Shown here: in pieces, positions 49,220 to 58,762 of the stretch
How positions within the stretch are numbered: position 1 is the first letter of the stretch
Layout: the number at the start of each line of letters is the position of its first letter
DNA from: Hypoxylon rubiginosum
Taxonomy: Eukaryota; Ascomycota; Sordariomycetes; Xylariales; Hypoxylaceae
DNA: 64,000 nucleotides
Direction: 5' to 3'
Assembly: GCA_902806565.1 (NCBI GenBank)
Contig: CADCXA010000006.1
Location: 2,294,001-2,358,000, forward strand
Position numbers and translations under genes: made by a program
The notes under the pieces: generated by a model
The model's input: the letters and a program-made list of their open reading frames with translations, nothing else
What the model was told of the DNA's origin: nothing
Databases searched by the model: none

Positions 49220-50110
49220 CTCCTCGTATATGGGCCAAGAGAGAAGAAGAAATCGAAAATCATCCACCACCACCGCACCTCCTCAAATTATCATTATACC
49301 CAGTATCGTGGGCCGCAAGACGAGGGAAAACCGAAGGTCGTCGATCATTCATTCGTGAATCGTATACACCCTGTGTCCTGGGCGAAAGAAGAGGGAAAAC
49401 AGAAGGTCGTATATCATTATTCGTGGTCGTATATGCCCTGTGTCCTGGGCGAAAGAAAGGAATCGTATGCACCCTGTGTCCTGGGCGAAAGAAGAGGGGA
49501 AAACAAGGAATTCCATTGTCGTCTGCCACCACCCTTCCTCGTTATCGTACACCGACGCCATGCTGTCGGACGAAAGAGGCTGTTGGCCAAGAGAGGAGAA
49601 AAAAATTCTAAAAGTCGTCTGCCGTTCGTCATATCGTACCACCCGTGTGGTCATTGGGGAAGTAAGGCATCCAAGTGCCATCTTCCGTGCCTCCTCGTAT
49701 GCGCCAGTTCGTATGCTGCTGGCCAAGAAAGAGAGAGGAGGGCACCGATCAGCGTCGTGCATCGTTTCGTCGTATCGTACACACCCACGAAGACAATGTG
49801 GGGCAAGAAAAGAAAAAAGGAGGAAACCAAAAGTCGTCTATTCGTGCGGTGGCCCACTCCCATTGTCGTAGGCGAAAAGAGGAAACCAAAAGTCGTTCAT
49901 CGTGCGGTGGCACATACCCATTGTCGTGGGCGAAAGGAGGAAACCAAAAGTTGTCTGTTCGTGCGGTGGCACAAAAGTCGTCTGCTCGTGCGGTGGCACA
50001 AAGGTCGTCTGGTCGTGCGGTGGCACACACCCACTGCCGTGGGTGAAAAGAGGAGAGAAAAAAAAAGCCGACGAGAAGAAACCGAAAAGCCGACGAGAAG
50101 AAACCGAAAA
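49220..50110. repeat. Degenerate minisatellite field
   Basis: Recurrent modules occur. Around 49359-49505 three copies of a unit containing CACCCTGTGTCCTGGGCGAA are present. Around 49833-50066 copies of GTCGTCTNTTCGTGCGGTGG occur with 58-59-base and 27-base periods, joined by GAGGAAACCAAAA. Intermediate sequence (49510-49800) looks like decayed versions. It lies directly downstream of the C2H2 gene. Confidence 0.75.
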
Positions 50111-50397
50111 GAGGACAGGTGCCGAAGTGCACAAGAGAGATATGCCCCTGAAAGCCGTGTATTCCCGGAACGCCAATGCTGCCAAATCCAATCGAAGCAG
50201 CCGGGGTATATCCATCGACGCCGGAAGTAATGCAAACGGCAGAGGGGTATCTCGAAAATGCAGACGAAAATGCAGTCGTAATAAGACAAATATGCAACCG
50301 GAAACAATCTGTGGTTGCCCATCCATCAAGGGTCCAACAGGTAAGGGGGGATCATCGCCACCGTGGGGTCGATGTCCAAAGAGAATGCCCTGGAACT

Positions 50398-51213
50398 CTA
50401 AGCCTTATACCCAGCACCCCCAAAGTAGGGGTCGGCACCAGTTCTCAGGCCCCGGATCACATTAGGGGCCTCCTGCTCGTACCCGGAGCCCGTGTGTTGT
50501 CCGAACTGGGCGTTAAAAGGTAACCCGTTGTCGACAGGGGCCTGGTTGTCGACAGGGGCCTGGGGACCAGCGGGGGACTGGTAGTCGACCTGGTATTGGT
50601 AGTCGACAGGGAACTCGGTATCAGCAGGGAGCTGGCCGCCAGCAGGGACATGGTTGTCAACAGGGGACTCGTCGTCCGAAGTAAAAGTTTGGCCGTTGGC
50701 GGAGTATTGACCCTGGTGGATGGTCGTGTTCATGATATCATCCACGTCGAATTCCATGTCATCGTTGGCCTGCTGGTTGGGAGCAAGGGACGGGTCCAGA
50801 GACAGGTTCTGGTCAGCAGCCAGGTTTTGAGGGGCGGCTCGCTGTGGGTTCTGAGAGTTCCAGTTAGGGGCAGCTGGCTGAAAACCCACGCCAGAGTGCA
50901 GGTATGAAATTGGACGCTGAGCAGCCATGCCGGCGTCCGGGTACGAGGTGGGAGACTGAAAACTCGTGCCGGCGTTTGGGTAACTGTAAGAGGACCCAGA
51001 TGTCCTGCCAGGGTTCAGGAAATGGCGTCTGGCCATATTAGGGTGCGGGTGAGAGGCGATATCACGATGCAGGTACGAAGCAGGGGAGTGTTGTAGGGTA
51101 CCAGGGGAATTATGCGTCGTAGCGGAGCTGTCGCTAGCGCCGCCGACGTTCACATTGCCCGTTTGGGCACCATAGCCAGTCGGCTGACTACCCATCTGAT
51201 ATCCTGGAGCATT
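50398..51213 (-). CDS. Possible readthrough extension of the C2H2 gene
   Basis: This is an open frame of 271 codons in the same frame as the C2H2 ORF, separated from it only by the TAG at 51214-51216. It begins NAPGYQMGSQPTGYG. It is Gln/Asn/Pro/Ser-rich with several SYxxAG-type segments, an acidic patch (DDMEFDVDDIM) and a run of PVDNQAPVD-type repeats. The composition suits a disordered, activation-type region. Read from its own Met (51195) it would be a 265-residue protein, but I see no promoter between it and the upstream ORF. Confidence 0.5.
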   Translation of the reverse strand, partial: NAPGYQMGSQPTGYGAQTGNVNVGGASDSSATTHNSPGTLQHSPASYLHRDIASHPHPNMARRHFLNPGRTSGSSYSYPNAGTSFQSPTSYPDAGMAAQRPISYLHSGVGFQPAAPNWNSQNPQRAAPQNLAADQNLSLDPSLAPNQQANDDMEFDVDDIMNTTIHQGQYSANGQTFTSDDESPVDNHVPAGGQLPADTEFPVDYQYQVDYQSPAGPQAPVDNQAPVDNGLPFNAQFGQHTGSGYEQEAPNVIRGLRTGADPYFGGAGYKA

Positions 51214-51224
51214 CTATGCTCCAG
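51204..51224 (-). promoter_or_regulatory. Perfect hairpin presenting the in-frame UAG
   Basis: The mRNA sequence forms a 9-base-pair perfect stem (CUGGAGCAU with AUGCUCCAG) and a 3-base loop AGA. The A of the UAG stop is the first loop base, and its U closes the stem. This is the arrangement favoured by the A-to-I mRNA editing described in sexual stages of Fusarium, Neurospora and other Sordariomycetes, where edited UAG reads as UGG (Trp). Confidence 0.55.
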
Positions 51225-52544
51225 CAAGATCTGTGGGTGTCTGTGAACTGACCGCAGATACCGCGTCTTCCCAAATCTGGAGTTGCCTAAGGAGGTCATC
51301 TCTCTGCTGCACCAGTGTGCCAATTTCCTGTCTCTGTGCGTTGACTTCTCTGCGGAGGGATTCGTTCTCGGTACGGAGGTTGCCAATCTCCGTACGGGCC
51401 CGCTTGGCCTGGTTCTCGTTCTCGACGTTGCCTTTTTGGTTGGCCTTGCGCTTCCCTCGCTTGGGCTGAGGAGCTGGGATAGTCTGCTGAGGCTGAGGCT
51501 GGGGAGCCATGAGGTTCTGGGGCCCAGGAACCAGGTAATTCCGCGGCTGAGCATCCATGAGGCTCTGGGGCCCAGGAGCCAGGTAATTCCGCGGCTGAGC
51601 ATCCATGAGGTTCTGCGGCCCAGCAGCCGGGAGGTTCTGCGGCTGGGCCGCCGGGAGGTTCTGCGGCTGGGCAGCCTGGCGGCCCCTCGGAGGCGCAACG
51701 AGCTGCGCAGTTGTAGGAATCAGTGGGCCTACATTAGCCGGGAGCGCGCCATTTTGTTGTATTTCCCTGTTGCGCTCCTCCTGCTCTGCCTTCTGCCTGT
51801 TCTTTTTGGTATGCATTCGGCTGATATGGCCCCTCAGGTTGCTCCCACGTTTGGACTGCGCTTTGTCCTTCGTAGACCATTCACGCATGCACGTCAGCCA
51901 CCCACACGTGGCCTTTTCCGCTTTTTGGGGTTCCCCTGTCTCCCCTGCCTCCCCTGTCTCCTCTGACTCCTCTGTCTCCCCCGTCTCCCCATGGACCTCA
52001 GCATAGTGTCTCTTGAGGCCTGATAGATTGGTGAACGTCGTTTCGGCCGTGTAGCAAGAAGAGTAGTGTAAGCACACGTATGGCTTCTCATGCCTGTCCA
52101 TGTGCTTGCTATAAGAGAAGTTAGCATGAATTGCTCTGATATTTGCAAGATAAAGAACGTCGGATCTTACTTGTAGTCGCTCTTCCGGGTCCAGTCCTTC
52201 ACCAAATCTTTGCACTGGCCCTTCTTCCACTCGCAATGGATGTTCCCCTCCTCATCCCTCAGTGGATTGCGCTCAGGTCGGAAGATAGTCCAAACAATTT
52301 CTCCATAGGAAGGAGAAGAACCGCGCTGAGGGCGGGCGATGCGGCCTTCTCGGAGATCTCTGGCACGAGCGATAAAAGCGCGGCCACGGCCTACATCCTG
52401 GCCCTGGCCCTCTTCCTGGCCATGGCCCTGGTCCTCTTCATTGTCCTCGTCTTCAAGGTCCTCCTCGTGTTCATGGTGGTCATACGGAATGCCAGCACCA
52501 TGAGCATAAGCCTCCTGAGCGTCTTGAGTGAAAGCAGCAGACAT
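51214..52544 (-). CDS. Three-finger C2H2 protein with coiled-coil C-terminus
   Basis: Two exons (52544-52171 and 52108-51214) encode 422 residues up to a TAG. An acidic N-terminus (EDLEDEDNEEDQ) is followed by three atypical C2H2 fingers. Finger 1 spans the intron (CEWKKGQC then HMDRH). Finger 2 has CLHYSSC then HYAEVH. Finger 3 has CGWLTC then HISRMH. Between fingers 2 and 3 lies an acidic Glu/Thr repeat (GETGETEESEETGE). Gln/Pro-rich tandem repeats (QPQNLPAA, QPRNYLAPGPQ) follow, then a basic stretch (KRGKRKANQKG) and a leucine coiled coil. It is probably a nuclear DNA-binding protein. The frame continues past the TAG for 271 codons. Confidence 0.75.
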
Positions 52545-53149
52545 CTTGAATGTATGTTGATCAAGCTGAACGTTCTGACTGAAGACCTGAAAGAAGGAAA
52601 GTCGGATGCGACTGTGAGACCTGTACCTTAGATGGAGAGTGTACCTTCGACACAGGATCGAAGGGAAGAGGGCCGAAGGTAGGAAGGACAGGTCGTAAGG
52701 GATGTCGCGGACTTTGAGGACTTGTTGTATAGCAAAGATGTTCTTTGCTAAGGACTTGTATCGGTCTGATGTATGTCAGTTACTCTGAAGGTATTGACAA
52801 GACAAGATCAGATTGAAGAAGACAGGTTGAAGAAGAGGTGTGCCGTTAGAATCCTATGGAGAAAACGAGATGCTGGAATTGTGAGAGGGTGAGTTTAGCA
52901 GGGGACAGTCCATCCTTATATAGAAAAGAGGTATCTGGATGTGACGACCTAAGGTGGAATAGGTCTATACTGATATCAAGAGCTAGTGCCAGCTAGCGGC
53001 GGCTAGTGCCGAGCAGGGACTTGACCAGTCTCGATTAGGAAGGCAGTGGGGGTCAATTGGGTAGATAGGGCTGATAGGGCTGAGAGATCTGAGGTAGCAA
53101 ACACCAAAACTCGAGCAGATTATGCATGTTTGCTGCCGCTTATCACCAC
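52545..53149. other. Upstream region of the C2H2 gene
   Basis: This spacer holds the promoter and leader of the C2H2 gene and the 3' flank of the hypothetical gene at 53150. I see no gene in it. Confidence 0.5.
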
Positions 53150-54093
53150 TTATCTCCGCTTATCAGCGATGTGACTCCTACCACGAGGCGGATAATAGCA
53201 TAGCGGTATCAACAGCCAATGACTCATTGCAAATGGACAATGGCTAATCGCAAGTGAACAATGGCCTATTACAAAGGTCCAATGGCCTATTGCAAATGTC
53301 CAATGGCTTATCGCAAATGTCCAAAGCAATGGCATATTGGTGTTAGGTGGATGGGATCTAGCTATTGTTTGTTCCTCGTGCACGGACGACGTTGACTCAT
53401 ACACGGACACTGTCGGCAGTACTGAGCAAGTACAATGGGTCGTTGCGAACCCCAGATATTGGTTTGGTGGGGTAGAGGAGGTGTGGGCGGAATATGCAGG
53501 ACACTGAAACCTTCAACTTACCTCTATCAACAACTGGCCAAACCTCAACAGCGTACGTCCAGTCCCATGTGCCCCAATCTGTTTGTCTCAAGTCTGAGAG
53601 AGGCGCACTCGAGCCTGGATTTGTTTGTATACCAGTTAGCTATTTCATGGGGCAATGGCTTTCGCCCGGCACCAGGGGGAGCTACGAATCATTAGCTAGG
53701 CCGACGCAAGGACTCACCACCATCTATTCTGCCCTCCGCCTCAAACTTGGGTATCTGGGAGCCTGGTTTAACGCTCTTAGGTCCCGGCCACGTCCGAATC
53801 GGTAGCTGCCATTGAGGAGGTCTCATAGGCCAGGACTGTGCTACAGGCACCACCAGCCCCCAAAGCTGGCAAGGCTCAGGTGGCACCGATGATGTCGGTA
53901 GTCGTCCTTGTCGTCGATATACATCTTTGCCGGGTCCTTGAAAATTTCCATGTTCCCAGTTGCGCAATCCGACGTTGATATACTGATTTACTGACTCGAT
54001 TGGGTAGCCTATGTCTACTCCTGCTACCTGGTCCTGGGGTAGTGATATACCAGATAGGCTAGAGGTGTTCCAAGTTGATTGGTTACCAGCCAT
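53150..54093 (-). CDS. Hypothetical protein with 7-residue repeats
   Basis: The three-exon model (54093-53718, 53614-53522, 53421-53150) encodes 246 residues. Each junction has GT and AG ends, and the phases join exactly. Exon 1 starts MAGNQSTWNTSSLSG, exon 2 has a Trp-rich segment (DWGTWDWTYAVEVWPV), and exon 3 holds five 7-residue repeats of the type WTFAISH, encoded by a 21-base minisatellite. I recognise no domain. It could be a young orphan gene; it could also be a chance assembly of open frames. Transcript evidence would decide. Confidence 0.35.
53217..53321. repeat. 21-base minisatellite, five units
   Basis: Five consecutive 21-base units of the type CAATGGCCTATTGCAAATGTC are present. 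The period is a multiple of three, and the minus-strand frame stays open across all units. Confidence 0.92.
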
Positions 54094-55562
54094 GATGATG
54101 GGCTAATCGTTTTGGTGTACGTTGATATATATATATATATACCCTTACACAAGATGACGCCTACTGACAAGCCTACAGAAGAAGGAAGAAAAGCTTAGGT
54201 ATTTCAGCCTTATGACTTGAAAATCAACATAGCCTTGCTCAGAAATGCGACGTCGAAACTCGTTTCGAGTATAGATGCGACTAATCTATAGGTCACGTCA
54301 GTTCTTGTGTGGTTGCGAGAAATTACTTCTAATTGGGTACTTACTGCAAAGCAAAGGCTCTAGTTCAACATGACGTATGTTAGTTACTATTCCCCTGTAT
54401 GAGACAACATCAAGAGACTTACTACAAGAGAAAGGATGCTATAATGTTTTAGTCATATATATCAAATATACAAGGTGCCGTTATAAATGGGGTAGAGTGA
54501 AGTTAATTCAGCAGGCCAGTTCCGTCAAGGTGTACAGCAATATCACAATGCTAGGGGGATTGTTAATTGTCGCCCTTAGGTGCCGAGTCCGTTGTGTTAG
54601 GTAGCGTCGAGGTGCCTTATAATGCCTGGTGATCAAAGGAGCACGCCTTAATGTCAAGAATACCCCAGGCGGCTCGAGTTGTTTCTAAGACATCTTCGGA
54701 GACATCAGGTTGATTCAGGTCTCGACTTCAAAGAGTCGACCCCTATAGCTATATTGTCTTACTTTGACACGACTGTCAAGGTCGAATAATCACAATCATA
54801 TATAGAAACCAATATTCTAGAATATTCTTATTTGGTTCTCTGAGTGTTCCCAAACGAGTGAAGGTATAAAAGGTCCATGTATGCAGAGAAGCCGACCAAC
54901 ACAAGTTATAACGGTTCATAGCTATTGTTCAGAGAGGTTATAAGCCAAATTATAGACATATTATCGCAGCATGTCAGGGTCATTTAAGTAAAGGAACAGA
55001 CTCGTATTGATATTTTAAGAATTTAGCAGGCCTGATTTCGTCATCAGCTGTCGGGCCTTACTTCACATTAAGATGCGGACAGAATATTGTAGTTAGCCAT
55101 ATTGATTGCAAGTACTTAATATAGGATAGGATATTTCAAAACCGATAGCGATATAAATATTTATCTTCAGAATGTATTCCTTGTGTTTTCGTTAGCAATT
55201 CAGGGGAGCAATCAAGCTAGAGAGATTGCTTTAATTCTATGTAGCTTGCAAGTTAGTCTTTTCATTAATACTTTGTATGTACGGTTTACGAAAGTTGCTA
55301 ATGATGGGTTTGAACATATCTATCTTTTAAGAGTTAAGTCATGGTTTTCAAGGAGGCACGCATTGGCGGAATATTTGATGCTGAGAACTACAAACCCCTT
55401 TTCAAATATTACTACCGCTTATATACCTGGGATAATACTTTCGACTTAAAAAGACACATAAATGGGCAACCGCTCTGAGAAATTTAACATGGGTAGAACA
55501 ACAATCATTTAGCTTTGCGAAGACAAAAAATGGTTGAAAGAATAATAGAATAGGTATATTAA

Positions 55563-55593
55563 CTAGCTGCGCAACCCGTCCGCGCAAGCGCGG
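55563..55593 (-). mobile_element. Helitron-like 3' terminus
   Basis: Read on the minus strand, a perfect hairpin CCGCGCTTGCGCGG (55593-55580) is followed by 13 bases and then CTAG (55566-55563), with T as the next base. A GC-rich hairpin 10-15 bases before a CTRR end next to T is the classic Helitron 3' end. No Rep/helicase ORF is visible, so the element would be non-autonomous or a remnant. Confidence 0.4.
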
Positions 55594-55636
55594 CCGGGAG
55601 AATTACGTAATAAAGAAAAAGCTTCTGATTGGCCCC

Positions 55637-55860
55637 GCCACACCCCCAAGCCACCCACCCCCCTTAGCCACACCCCCAAGCCACACCACCAAGCCCACCA
55701 CCCCCAACCTAAACCACCTACCGCCACCTACCACCACCCCCCCTAGCCACACCACCACCCATTACCAGCCACATTACCACCCATCACCATTACACCCTAG
55801 CCACACCACCCACCTAAGCCACCCTTAGCCACACCGCCCACCCCCCCCCCCGCTGGCCAT
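55637..55860. repeat. C-rich CCACACC low-complexity tract
   Basis: The plus strand is almost free of G and T over long stretches and is built of CCACACC, AAGCCAC and CCACCC words. It adjoins the Helitron-like end. Confidence 0.8.
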
Positions 55861-55888
55861 GGCTACCTTAGGTAATTCGGAATATCGG

Positions 55889-55925
55889 CTCGGCGAACGG
55901 CGGCTCCGCGCGCCGATTCGCCGAG
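55889..55925. repeat. GC-rich inverted repeat
   Basis: The perfect 9-base arms CTCGGCGAA and TTCGCCGAG flank a GC-rich 19-base centre, isolated in AT-rich DNA. Confidence 0.7.
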
Positions 55926-56682
55926 TATACTTACCAGCCACAGTTAACCTACTTTGATTGGCTAGCCACACCTGGGTGCACGGACGAAGAATTCTTCATA
56001 GAATCATTTATTCTCAATCAAAATCCCTTTAAAAGCTTAATAATTAATACCATTCGATAGAGCTCGTTTTGCGTGACTTTTTGATATTATTTGCATTTTT
56101 ATAGACCTTGTTGCGATAGAGCTGCAAAGGAAAAGGTCGAAAAGTGCGGGGCGATTCTAAGTATCTGATTGGCCGGTGAAATTGTGGCAGTACTAATGAA
56201 ATAAAGAGAAGTTGATACTTAGATTGGTAGGGTATAGACTATGTCACGTTTATAAGAAGCAATAATGGCGACGTTGATTTTGCGATAGACTAAAATGGCC
56301 TATACTTGGCCTGGGGGTGGATATATACATGCAAGGAGGTACTTAGGAGGTACAATGCGCTCTGTAGGTGGGGGTCACCGCTCAGCTGCAAGGTGACCCG
56401 CGATTAGGGCGTCGGGTTACCCAGCAATTTAAGCTTTCGGGTCAGCCTTAACGGGCCGGGCCGCCTTGTTTCTATTTTTAGAGCACTAGCGCTAAACGTC
56501 TCGATCTAAAAGTAACTTCGTCAATCAACCGAACGTCAGCCACCTACCACATTGAACTTGCATCTTTCCCCTTCTACGTTCTTGGTAGTCTGTATCATCT
56601 TACTTCAACCGTGCCTAGCTGTATCTGAGTTCATTTCCATAATATACCTACCTAGGTAATTACCCAATCCGAGTTCACCGCC

Positions 56683-57603
56683 ATGTCGCGTCCGGACCAA
56701 AGCCGCGCCGCCACCACCGCGCCGCCGCTTATCAACGCAAACCCGCAGCTACAGTCGTACTACTACTCTCTGGAATCGCGGCTAGGCTACAGACTACTGC
56801 TCGGAGGCACGCGGCACTTCGGGTACTGGGAGCGCGACACCTACTGGCCCTTTCCCTTATCGAAGGGCCTGCGCAGCATGGAGGACAAGCTGGCCGAGGC
56901 GCTCGTGCTGGCCCCCGGGTCGCGCGTGCTCGACGCGGGCTGCGGCGTCGGCCACGTGGCGCTGCGCATGGCGGAGGCCCACGGGCTACGCGTCGACGCC
57001 GTTGACGTCGTCGACCACCACGTCGCCAAGGCCCGGCGGAACGCGGAACGCTCGGGTTTGCCGCCGGACGCGGTCCGGGTGCGCAAGATGGACTACCACC
57101 ACCTGGAGCCGTTCGCCGCGTCGTCCCTCGACGGCGTCTACACCATGGAGACGTTCGTGCACGCCACCGACCCGGCGGCCGTCCTGGCCGGCTTCTACCG
57201 CGTCCTGCGGCCCGGCGGCCGCCTCGCGCAGTTCGAGTACGACCACGACGCGCTCGATAGCGCGCCCCCGGACATCGCCGACTGCATGGTCAAGGTGAAC
57301 GAGTACGCCGCGATGCCTATGAACGCTCGGTCGCACCCCGGCGTCTACAGGCGGATGCTGGAAGAGGCCGGGTTCGAAGACGTCGTCGTCCGCGACTACT
57401 CGGAAAACATCCGCCCGATGACGCGGATCTTCTTCCTCCTCGCCATCGTCCCGTACTTCTTCGTTCGCTTGCTCCGGCTCGAGCGCTACTTTATTAATAC
57501 GATCGCGGGGGTGGAGTCGTACAGGGGACGTCGGCATTGGCATTACGTGGCTATCTCGGCCACGAAGCCTGGCGGTCCTGTCGAAGCCTCGAAATCGAAA
57601 TGA
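56683..57603 (+). CDS. SAM-dependent methyltransferase, Erg6-like
   Basis: A single exon encodes 306 residues. The class I methyltransferase motif I is VLDAGCGVGHVALRMA at about 86-101. The acidic motif is in VDAVDVVDHH, and the motif near RVLRPGGRL lies at about 175-183. The N-terminus (YYYSLESRLGYRLLLGGTRHFGYW) resembles sterol C24- and small-molecule C-methyltransferases. A C-terminal hydrophobic helix (IFFLLAIVPYFFVRLL, about 246-261) suggests membrane association. It lacks introns and is much more GC-rich than its AT-rich flanks. No biosynthetic cluster is recognisable nearby, so the substrate is unknown; a sterol-like or polyketide/terpenoid substrate is inferred only from family resemblance. 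Confidence 0.88.
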   Translation: MSRPDQSRAATTAPPLINANPQLQSYYYSLESRLGYRLLLGGTRHFGYWERDTYWPFPLSKGLRSMEDKLAEALVLAPGSRVLDAGCGVGHVALRMAEAHGLRVDAVDVVDHHVAKARRNAERSGLPPDAVRVRKMDYHHLEPFAASSLDGVYTMETFVHATDPAAVLAGFYRVLRPGGRLAQFEYDHDALDSAPPDIADCMVKVNEYAAMPMNARSHPGVYRRMLEEAGFEDVVVRDYSENIRPMTRIFFLLAIVPYFFVRLLRLERYFINTIAGVESYRGRRHWHYVAISATKPGGPVEASKSK

Positions 57604-58762
57604 GGGCTACGTTGTTCTTCGTAAATCCTGCGGCTTTTCTCTACTGCTTCTCGAAACTAGGCACGGCAATTGGTGTGACTCTAAGCATATGCATTCAACG
57701 TATTCTAGAGGCAAGCTCCAACAGTAACCTAGCCCAAGAGCCATCTTATTGCGAGTGTGGCAGGGTATCATATCCTCGCGGTTTTGCTAGAAACTCCTAA
57801 TTCCAAATACTAAATGTCATACCCTTTGGAACTGTACCTCTGGGACCATTGGAGATCTCCAGTTAAGCCGCCGTTGTGACGGTTACATATCTTTTGGTAG
57901 GTACTTGCTTAGTAATACTCAACAATAGTAGCGTCTCTTTGAATACACTCTGCTCTGCTATACTTCGAAATATTCTAGCTGACAGTTACGAGTACAAACG
58001 TTACACGCTAGGCGTGCTTTGTCTTTGGCTCCTCCGAATTTCATTGTTTACGGTAGCAATCCATTGTTCAAGTCGCTTCAATCATAACAATGACTTACGT
58101 TTGACACAACATAGGAAACAACAAATGTGTTACAATGCATTGTTATCAAAGAGCTCGTCGGTCTAGACTATTGTGATAGTTGAGAATAACGTGCTTTCAG
58201 ATACCCTCGGGTATATCAACAACCACACCTCGCAGCACGCATCATGAAATCTCTTGAATGCGTTCCATACAGGACTAAGCGAATAGCCACACAGGAACAC
58301 TACCCAAGTAAAGCGACAACAGAGTAAGGCTCTCCCAACCCCTACGCTTCAAGATGCTGAACTTCATCTACCTCGTCCCGCAATTCCTTTACGGGTTCAC
58401 ACTTGCACTCGCTCTTTTTGCGATGTGCATCCTTAAGGATGACTTGCTGGAAATATTCGTCTTCTTCGTGTACATTTATCTTATCCTAGCTCTGTCGTAT
58501 CTCCTTTTCAGTATACACCCTTTGCTGTTCCTGTGCGTCATTGCCTTGGTTACTTGTTGGCATGATAGATGGCAATTGTGGTAGGTGGGCGCGGTTTCAT
58601 ATATAAGGTAATAATAATAGGTGAACGTTGCTCTAGTTAGCTATGGTTTACGCTGGGCGTGTAGTCTAACGAAGAAGGGTCAGGTTGAATATATTCGTAT
58701 AACTTGATCTAGTATGCCTCTTAAATAATCATTTCATAGCAAGTATTCAAAAGTCAAATTCA
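57604..58762. other. Intergenic region
   Basis: This spacer contains the 3' flank of the methyltransferase gene and one small hydrophobic ORF. I see nothing else. Confidence 0.45.
58354..58584 (+). CDS. Possible small hydrophobic protein
   Basis: This ORF of 76 residues starts at an ATG in an acceptable context. Three hydrophobic stretches are predicted (about 4-24, 32-53, 56-68). It has no recognisable family and no neighbouring partner. AT-rich intergenic DNA often yields such ORFs by chance, so support is weak. Confidence 0.2.
   Translation: MLNFIYLVPQFLYGFTLALALFAMCILKDDLLEIFVFFVYIYLILALSYLLFSIHPLLFLCVIALVTCWHDRWQLW

Larger units (their letters stand above)
46083..50397. other. Repeat-rich intergenic region
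   Basis: This 4.3 kb has no convincing gene. It contains an inverted repeat (47006-47067), an A-run at about 47174-47195, a 14-base tandem repeat (47635-47692), a 16-base tandem repeat (48337-48388) and a degenerate minisatellite field (about 49220-50110). Long ORFs in the minisatellite appear in several frames at once and are treated as artefacts. Confidence 0.55.
54094..56682. other. AT-rich gene-poor region with element remnants
   Basis: No convincing gene is present. The region includes a short TA repeat near 54125, a Helitron-like terminus (55563-55593), a C-rich CCACACC low-complexity tract (55637-55860) and a GC-rich inverted repeat (55889-55925). The last few hundred bases are the promoter of the methyltransferase gene, including a CTACCTAGGTAATT motif at about 56650. 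Confidence 0.5.

Noticed and set aside
49355..50230. A 291-codon ORF in the minisatellite field
   Set aside because: Several other frames on both strands are equally open because of the repeats, so the open frame is not evidence of coding.
55183..55449. An 88-codon ORF in AT-rich DNA
   Set aside because: It has no homology pattern and lies in a gene-poor region with relics. It is likely chance.
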